From assembly GCA_965200535.1 (NCBI GenBank), contig CBDAUF010000001.1, forward strand, positions 1,302,001 through 1,366,000: 64,000 nucleotides of DNA, written 5' to 3'. Below the pieces are notes generated by a model. It was not told the origin of the DNA. It saw nothing but the letters and a program-made list of their open reading frames with translations, and did no database searches. Of the stretch, positions 59,355-64,000 are shown piece after piece. Source of the stretch: MPNO01 sp965200535 (GTDB taxonomy: Bacteria > Pseudomonadota > Alphaproteobacteria > MPNO01). Within the stretch, counting starts at the first letter, position 1; each line of letters begins with the position of its first letter. A program made the translations under genes and the position numbers.

Positions 59355-61043
59355 GTGATCACACGCGTCATCATCGAGAACTTCAAGCGCTTCGAGCGTC
59401 AGGAGTTTCCGCTCGAACCGGTGACGGTGCTCGCCGGGCAGAACAATTCCGGCAAGACGACGCTCATACAGGCGCTGTCCGCGTGGGCCTTCGCACTGGA
59501 TCGCTGGCGCGCCGGCCGGGGTGCGCCGATTGTCCGCGGCGACTCCGACGCGATCCGCCGGCCCGGACAGCCGATCACCCGCAAGGATTTCACCCCGCTT
59601 CCGCTCAGTCATTTCAATCTGCTGTGGAACGAGCGTGCGACCAACTGGCGCAACAAGGATCGGGACGACAGCGGCAAACGGAAGGTCGGCCGCCTCCGCC
59701 CGATCCATATCCGGGTCGAGGGGAAGGCAGAGAATGGCGCCTCTTGGGGACTCACCGTCGAGTTCCGCTACCAGGGGCCGGAACAAATCTATGCCAATCC
59801 GCTCGAGTACAACGACCTGGTGGACAAGTCGGTCTTGCCCGGCGTCACCCATTGCTCGGCCTTTTCCGGTATCGGCGCGGAGGAGCCGCGTTTCGATCCG
59901 GGATACCGGAGCCTGCGCATCGGCGAGGGCAAGCCGGGCGATATCCTGCGCAACCTGCTTCTCGATATCGCCGGCGACGAAGATGCCTGGAAGGCGCTCG
60001 CCGGCGATATCGAGGAACTGTTCGCCGTCCGGCTGAAGAAGCCGGAATACGATTCCGCCCAGCCGTTCATCCTTTGCGAATACGAGGAACAGGGCGCGTC
60101 CTACGATCTCGCCTCGGCCGGCAGCGGATTCCACCAGACGCTGCTCCTGTTCGCCTTCATCTACGGCCGCGAGAGCACCGTCCTGCTGGTGGACGAGCCG
60201 GACGCCCATCTCCACGTCTGGCTCCAGACGCGGGTGTTCGACCGCCTGCGCGCGCTTGCCCGCGACCGCGGCCGGCAACTGATCCTCGCCACCCACGCCG
60301 AAACCATCCTCGAAGAAGCGGATCCGAGCCAGATCCTGTCCTTCGCGGGTTCGCCGCACCTGCTGTCCCACGGGCAGGACCGCGATGCGCTCCGCACGGC
60401 GATCCGGCAGGTTTCGCCACTCCACCTCCTGCTGGCCGAAAAGGGGCGCGCCGTCCTCTATTGCGAGGATTCGTCGGACTGGCGGATTCTCGAAGCGTGG
60501 GCGAAACGGCTGGATCATCCTGCGAAGCGGTTCTTCGACAATCCGTTCGTCCACACCCTCCGGGGCCGCCGTCCGCGCGACGCCCGGCATCACCTGTGGG
60601 GCCTGCGCGCCGTCGATGACGGTGTGCGCGGCCTCCTGTTGCTCGACCGCGACAATCGGGAAGACGACGAGCACGAATGGCACGCCGAGACTCTCGGCGT
60701 CCATCTCTGGGAACGGTACGAGATCGAGAATTATCTGCTTGTGCCGTCGGCCATCGAGCGCTTTATCGGAGCGGACGACCTGTTCGGCGCGTCCACTGTC
60801 CGCGATGCCTTCGAGGCGGAATTGCCGGCGTCCGTGCTCGCCGACCCGCTCCGCGACATCGAGGCCCTGATCCGGATCTCGGCCTCCAAGACCATCTTGC
60901 CCAAAATATTCGAGCACGACCGGATGCGGCTGTCGAAAGCCGACTATTACCGCATAGCCGAGGCGATGAAGCCGGACGAAATCCATCCGGAAGTCGTCCG
61001 GGTGCTCGACAAGATCGCCGCCCTCGCGCCGGACCGGGCGTAG
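59355..61043 (+). CDS. ATPase-TOPRIM (OLD-like) endonuclease family protein
   Basis: 562 residues from a GTG. N-terminal ABC/SMC-type ATPase: IIENFKRFERQEFPLEPVTV, Walker A LAGQNNSGKTTLIQAL, signature-like DLASAGSGFHQTLLLFAFIY and Walker B VLLVDEPDAHLHVWLQTRVF. The C-terminal TOPRIM-like domain has AVLYCEDSSDWRILEAWAKR (Glu) and RGLLLLDRDNREDDEH (Asp-x-Asp). Such ATPase-nuclease proteins act in phage defence (OLD, Gabija GajA, others). No UvrD-like partner is adjacent, so it is a stand-alone class 1 type. Confidence 0.85.
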   Translation: MITRVIIENFKRFERQEFPLEPVTVLAGQNNSGKTTLIQALSAWAFALDRWRAGRGAPIVRGDSDAIRRPGQPITRKDFTPLPLSHFNLLWNERATNWRNKDRDDSGKRKVGRLRPIHIRVEGKAENGASWGLTVEFRYQGPEQIYANPLEYNDLVDKSVLPGVTHCSAFSGIGAEEPRFDPGYRSLRIGEGKPGDILRNLLLDIAGDEDAWKALAGDIEELFAVRLKKPEYDSAQPFILCEYEEQGASYDLASAGSGFHQTLLLFAFIYGRESTVLLVDEPDAHLHVWLQTRVFDRLRALARDRGRQLILATHAETILEEADPSQILSFAGSPHLLSHGQDRDALRTAIRQVSPLHLLLAEKGRAVLYCEDSSDWRILEAWAKRLDHPAKRFFDNPFVHTLRGRRPRDARHHLWGLRAVDDGVRGLLLLDRDNREDDEHEWHAETLGVHLWERYEIENYLLVPSAIERFIGADDLFGASTVRDAFEAELPASVLADPLRDIEALIRISASKTILPKIFEHDRMRLSKADYYRIAEAMKPDEIHPEVVRVLDKIAALAPDRA

Positions 61044-61092
61044 ACGGGCAACCCGCTCCCGCGGGCCCGCCGCGCCCTTGTCGGGCCGGGCC

Positions 61093-61848
61093 CTAATGCA
61101 TCGCCGAGCCGCCGTCGACGACGATGGTCTGGCCGGTGACGAAATCGCTGTCCGGCGAGCTGAGGTAGATCAGCGTTCCGATCAGGTCCTCGGGCACCTC
61201 GTCGCGCTTGAGCGCGCGGGTCTGGGCGTTGGCGTCCTTGATGTCGATCCACTGGGCGTCGCCGACGACCTTCTCGCTCATCGTCAGCCCGGGAGCCAGC
61301 GCGTTGACGCAGATGTTGTGCGCGCCGAGTTCGCGCGACAGGGAGCGGGTGAACGCCACCATCGCACCCTTCGAGCTGACGTAATGGAGCATCATCGGCG
61401 TCCCCTTGAAGACGGTGCCGGAGGCGATGTTGATGATCTTGCCGTAGCCGTTCTTCATCATCTCCGGCACCACCGCCTTGACGCAGGAGAAGACGCCCCG
61501 GGTGTTGACCGCCATCACCCGGTCCCATTCCTCCTCCGGGATCTCGAGGAAGGAACGCTGTTGAAGGTCGGCGAAGATCGCCGCGTTGGTCACCATGATA
61601 TCGACCTTGCCGAAGGCCTCCACGGTCTGCGCCACCATCGCCCGGACCTCGTCGGGGCTGGTGACGTCGCAGCGGTTGCCGATCGCCTCGCCGCCGGCCT
61701 GGCGGATGATGTTGACCGTGTTCGCGGTGTCGAGGATGTCGCTGCAGCACACGCTGGCGCCCTCTTCCGCCAGCGCCTTGGCGTAATGGACGCCGATGCC
61801 GCGCCCCGCTCCGGTGACGATCGCAACCCGTCCGTCGAGCCTGCCCAT
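61093..61848 (-). CDS. short-chain dehydrogenase/reductase
   Basis: 251 residues with the NAD(P) motif AIVTGAGRGIGVHYAKALAE, NNAG-like MVTNAAIFADL, catalytic Ser in IINIASGTVFKG and YVSSKGAMVAFTRSL (Tyr-x3-Lys), and the C-terminal FVTGQTIVVDGGSAMH. A cytoplasmic oxidoreductase of unknown substrate. AAGGAAGG precedes the ATG. Confidence 0.92.
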   Translation of the reverse strand: MGRLDGRVAIVTGAGRGIGVHYAKALAEEGASVCCSDILDTANTVNIIRQAGGEAIGNRCDVTSPDEVRAMVAQTVEAFGKVDIMVTNAAIFADLQQRSFLEIPEEEWDRVMAVNTRGVFSCVKAVVPEMMKNGYGKIINIASGTVFKGTPMMLHYVSSKGAMVAFTRSLSRELGAHNICVNALAPGLTMSEKVVGDAQWIDIKDANAQTRALKRDEVPEDLIGTLIYLSSPDSDFVTGQTIVVDGGSAMH

Positions 61849-62018
61849 GATGCCTTCCTTCCCGATGACTGACCGGCGCCGATCATAGCGCCCGCGAAGG
61901 GCCGATCAATGCCGGGCGGGACCGCCGGGCCGCCGCAAGGGGCGCTTGCGCCGCGGGAGTCGGGCCGGCAGGGTAGGCGCCGATGCGCACTTGGCGGGAC
62001 TAGTCGGGGACGGCGGCG

Positions 62019-63077
62019 ATGAGCAGGCGGTGGGGCCTGTTTGCGGTTATCTGGTTGTTGATCCTGGCGACCATTTATGTCGCCGACCGGTTCGTGCGCG
62101 ACGTGTTCCTGACCGGCGACCAACCGCGCGCCGTGACCCCGCGGGGCGATCTCGCGGCGTTCGAGCAATCGACTGTGCGGCTGTTCGAGGAGGCCTCGCC
62201 CTCGGTGGTCTACATTTTCACCCGGAACCGGGGCGGCGGCGGCGCCGGCTCGGGTCTGGTGTGGGACAGCGTCGGCCATGTGGTCACCAACTTTCACGTC
62301 GTCCGCGGCTCCGAGGGCGTTTCCGTCCGGCTCGACGACGGCGAGGCGGTGCAGGCGGCCGTCATCGGCACCGCGCCCGACTACGATCTCGCCGTGGTCC
62401 GCCTGCGGGAAACGCGCGGCAGCATCCGGCCGATTCCGATCGGCACCTCGGGCGACCTGAAGGTGGGCCAGGCGGTGTTTGCCATCGGCAACCCGTTCGG
62501 CCTCTCGCGGACCCTGACGACCGGCGTGATCAGTGCGCTCAACCGCAGCCTGCCGACCTCGAGCGACCGCGAGGTCCGCGGCGCGATCCAGACCGACGCC
62601 GCCATCAATCCGGGAAATTCGGGCGGCCCGCTGCTCGATTCCGCGGGCCGGCTGATCGGCGTGAACACCGCGATCGTTTCGGACACCGGGACCGCGTCGG
62701 GCATCGGCTTCGCGGTGCCGGTGGACGTCGTCAACCGCATCGTGCCGCGGCTGATCCGCGATGGAGCGGTGCCGCGGCCGGGCATCGGCATCGTGGTCAT
62801 GGGCGAGGAAACCGCCGCGCGGCTGGGCGTGGCCGGGCTGGTCATCTCCCGCGTCCTGCCCGGATCGGAGGCCGAGAAGTCGGGGCTTCGGGCCGCCGAT
62901 CTCAAACGGCGGGAGCTCGGCGATATCATCACGCGGGTCAACGGGGTCCCGGTTCGTTCGGTGCCGGAGTTCGCCTCCGAACTCGCCCAGGCCGGGATCG
63001 GCGCCCGGGTCGAGCTCACGGTGATCGGCCGCGGCGGCGCGCGTTCGGTGTGGGTGCGGGTGATGGACATTTCATGA
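62019..63077 (+). CDS. HtrA/Deg-type serine protease with one PDZ domain
   Basis: 352 residues: N-terminal anchor (LFAVIWLLILATIYVADRFV) and a trypsin-like domain with His in GHVVTNFHVVRGSEG, Asp in APDYDLAVVRLRE and Ser in DAAINPGNSGGPLLDSAGRL. A single PDZ domain follows (residues about 255-345). It is predicted to face the periplasm and degrade or signal on misfolded proteins, like DegS. The stop overlaps an ATG at 63074, but the next gene probably starts at 63092. Confidence 0.9.
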   Translation: MSRRWGLFAVIWLLILATIYVADRFVRDVFLTGDQPRAVTPRGDLAAFEQSTVRLFEEASPSVVYIFTRNRGGGGAGSGLVWDSVGHVVTNFHVVRGSEGVSVRLDDGEAVQAAVIGTAPDYDLAVVRLRETRGSIRPIPIGTSGDLKVGQAVFAIGNPFGLSRTLTTGVISALNRSLPTSSDREVRGAIQTDAAINPGNSGGPLLDSAGRLIGVNTAIVSDTGTASGIGFAVPVDVVNRIVPRLIRDGAVPRPGIGIVVMGEETAARLGVAGLVISRVLPGSEAEKSGLRAADLKRRELGDIITRVNGVPVRSVPEFASELAQAGIGARVELTVIGRGGARSVWVRVMDIS

Positions 63078-63091
63078 CGGGAGGCGGTGCG

Positions 63092-64000
63092 ATGTTCCTC
63101 AGGGACTACTGGTATGTCGCGGCGATCTCCGACGAGATCGGGGATACGCCGCTGGCGCGGACGTTTCTCGACGAACCGGTCGTCCTGTTCCGCACCCGGG
63201 ACGGGACGGTGGCGGCGCTCGAGGACCGTTGCTGCCACCGCCATCTGCCGCTTTCCCTGGGCGCGGTGGTCGGCGACCGGCTGCAATGCGGCTATCACGG
63301 GCTGCTCTACGACACCAACGGCGTTTGCGTCTCGGTTCCCGGCCAGTCCACCGTCCCGCCGGGCGCCCGCATCCGTTCCTATCCGGTCGCCGAGCGGTGG
63401 GGCTGGGTGTGGATCTGGATGGGCGATCCGGAGCGGGCGGATCGATCGCAGATCGAGGACTTTCACTGGCTCGACGATCCCGGCTGGCGAGCCGCGGGCT
63501 GCCGCATTCCGATCGGCTGCGACTACCGCCTCGGCATCGACAACCTGCTCGACCTCAGCCATTTGACCTATGTCCACCGCACCACGCTCGGCAACGCGGC
63601 GGTGGCCGAGGCGGCCGATGTCACGACCGAACGGCGCGGCGGCGGCGTCCGCGTCACGCGCTGGATGATCGACGTCCCGGCGCCGCCCATGTACCGCAAG
63701 CTGGTCGATTTCGGGACCAACATCGACCGCTGGCAGATCATCGATTTCTCGCCGCCCTGCTTCGTCAAGCTCGATCTCGGCGGCGCGCCGACCGGGACCG
63801 GGGCGCGCGGCGGAGACCGTTCAAGGGGCTTCGAACGGATGAGCCTGAACGCCCTGACCCCCGAGACCGAACGCTCGATCCACTATTTCTGGGCGGATGC
63901 GCACAATTTCGACATCGACAAGCCGGAAGTGACCCGCCTCCTGTTCGAGCAGGTCCGCGAGGCGTTCATGGAGGACAAGGCATTCCTCGAGGCGCAGCAG
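63092..64000 (+). CDS. Rieske-type aromatic ring-hydroxylating oxygenase (3' end cut by window)
   Basis: MFLRDYWYVAAISDEIGDTP, then the Rieske 2Fe-2S ligands in LEDRCCHRHLPLSLG and LQCGYHGLLYDTNG. The catalytic iron region DNLLDLSHLTYVHRTTLGNA (Asp...His...His) is the VanA/phthalate-type pattern. It probably O-demethylates or hydroxylates an aromatic compound with a reductase encoded elsewhere. The ATG at 63092 has GGGAGG 8 nt upstream; an in-frame ATG at 63074 overlaps the protease stop. The frame is open at base 64000. Confidence 0.9.
   Translation, partial: MFLRDYWYVAAISDEIGDTPLARTFLDEPVVLFRTRDGTVAALEDRCCHRHLPLSLGAVVGDRLQCGYHGLLYDTNGVCVSVPGQSTVPPGARIRSYPVAERWGWVWIWMGDPERADRSQIEDFHWLDDPGWRAAGCRIPIGCDYRLGIDNLLDLSHLTYVHRTTLGNAAVAEAADVTTERRGGGVRVTRWMIDVPAPPMYRKLVDFGTNIDRWQIIDFSPPCFVKLDLGGAPTGTGARGGDRSRGFERMSLNALTPETERSIHYFWADAHNFDIDKPEVTRLLFEQVREAFMEDKAFLEAQQ

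Noticed and set aside
1..64000. tRNA, rRNA or CRISPR array
   Set aside because: No cloverleaf end, rRNA-like segment or regularly spaced repeat was recognised on reading; a dedicated scan was not possible.

Overview
The window is GC-rich chromosomal DNA that most resembles a free-living or host-associated alphaproteobacterium of the Rhodospirillales type. The grounds are GC-rich codon use with frequent GTG starts, a mainly aerobic-type cobalamin locus (cobG, cobN, cobE), a cobalt-type nitrile hydratase with CbtAB transporters, a tungstate TupABC system and Rieske/SDR/acyl-CoA dehydrogenase genes. No rRNA, tRNA or CRISPR array was recognised. All functional calls rest on reading the translated sequence; no database search was possible.

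Region 1 (1-5.7 kb): a partial glutathione S-transferase, then cbtB-cbtA (cobalt uptake) followed by a nitrile hydratase operon. Its beta subunit is split into two genes, and an accessory/activator gene comes last. A convergent amidase supplies the next step (nitrile to amide to acid).

Region 2 (5.4-10.4 kb): a small lipoprotein, a hairpin-rich spacer, a retropepsin-like gene pair whose protease gene has an in-frame stop, a transposase scar, two toxin-antitoxin-like modules and two glycosyltransferases.

Region 3 (10.6-17.8 kb): acyl-CoA dehydrogenase, an RND efflux pair, a FitAB-type module and a TumE/TumA-type module.

Region 4 (18-41 kb): a mosaic accessory/defence region. It holds an HD phosphohydrolase plus YwgA/Panacea-like pair, two identical 2,236-bp IS1595-family elements in opposite orientation (20228-22463 and 34673-36908), a RES/Xre module, DUF2971, Fic, and remnants of HsdS, AbiU2-HEPN, a NotI-like endonuclease, an integrase and an IS5-type transposase. 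Each IS1595 element carries a transposase, an abutting HsdS half-subunit gene, a 55-aa gene, an opposite-strand small ORF and a nested-stem RNA candidate. The right-hand copy splits a PIN-domain gene. Between the two copies lie ordinary genes: tupABC with its probable regulator, mepA, yghU, and a second cbtB followed by an internally deleted cbtA.

Region 5 (41-56 kb): a compact cobalamin cluster (cobB, cobA, cbiD, cobM, cobE, cobL, cobK, cobJ, cobI, cobH, cobG, cobN, cobW, DUF1636). It mixes the oxygen-dependent CobG with a CbiD-type C1 methyltransferase and shows no CobF in the window. Cobalt is a recurring theme: two cbt loci, a cobalt enzyme and the corrin pathway.

Region 6 (56-64 kb): an O-acetylhomoserine sulfhydrylase, two tandem AEC transporters, a lone ATPase-TOPRIM (OLD-like) gene, an SDR, an HtrA-type protease and a Rieske oxygenase cut by the window end.
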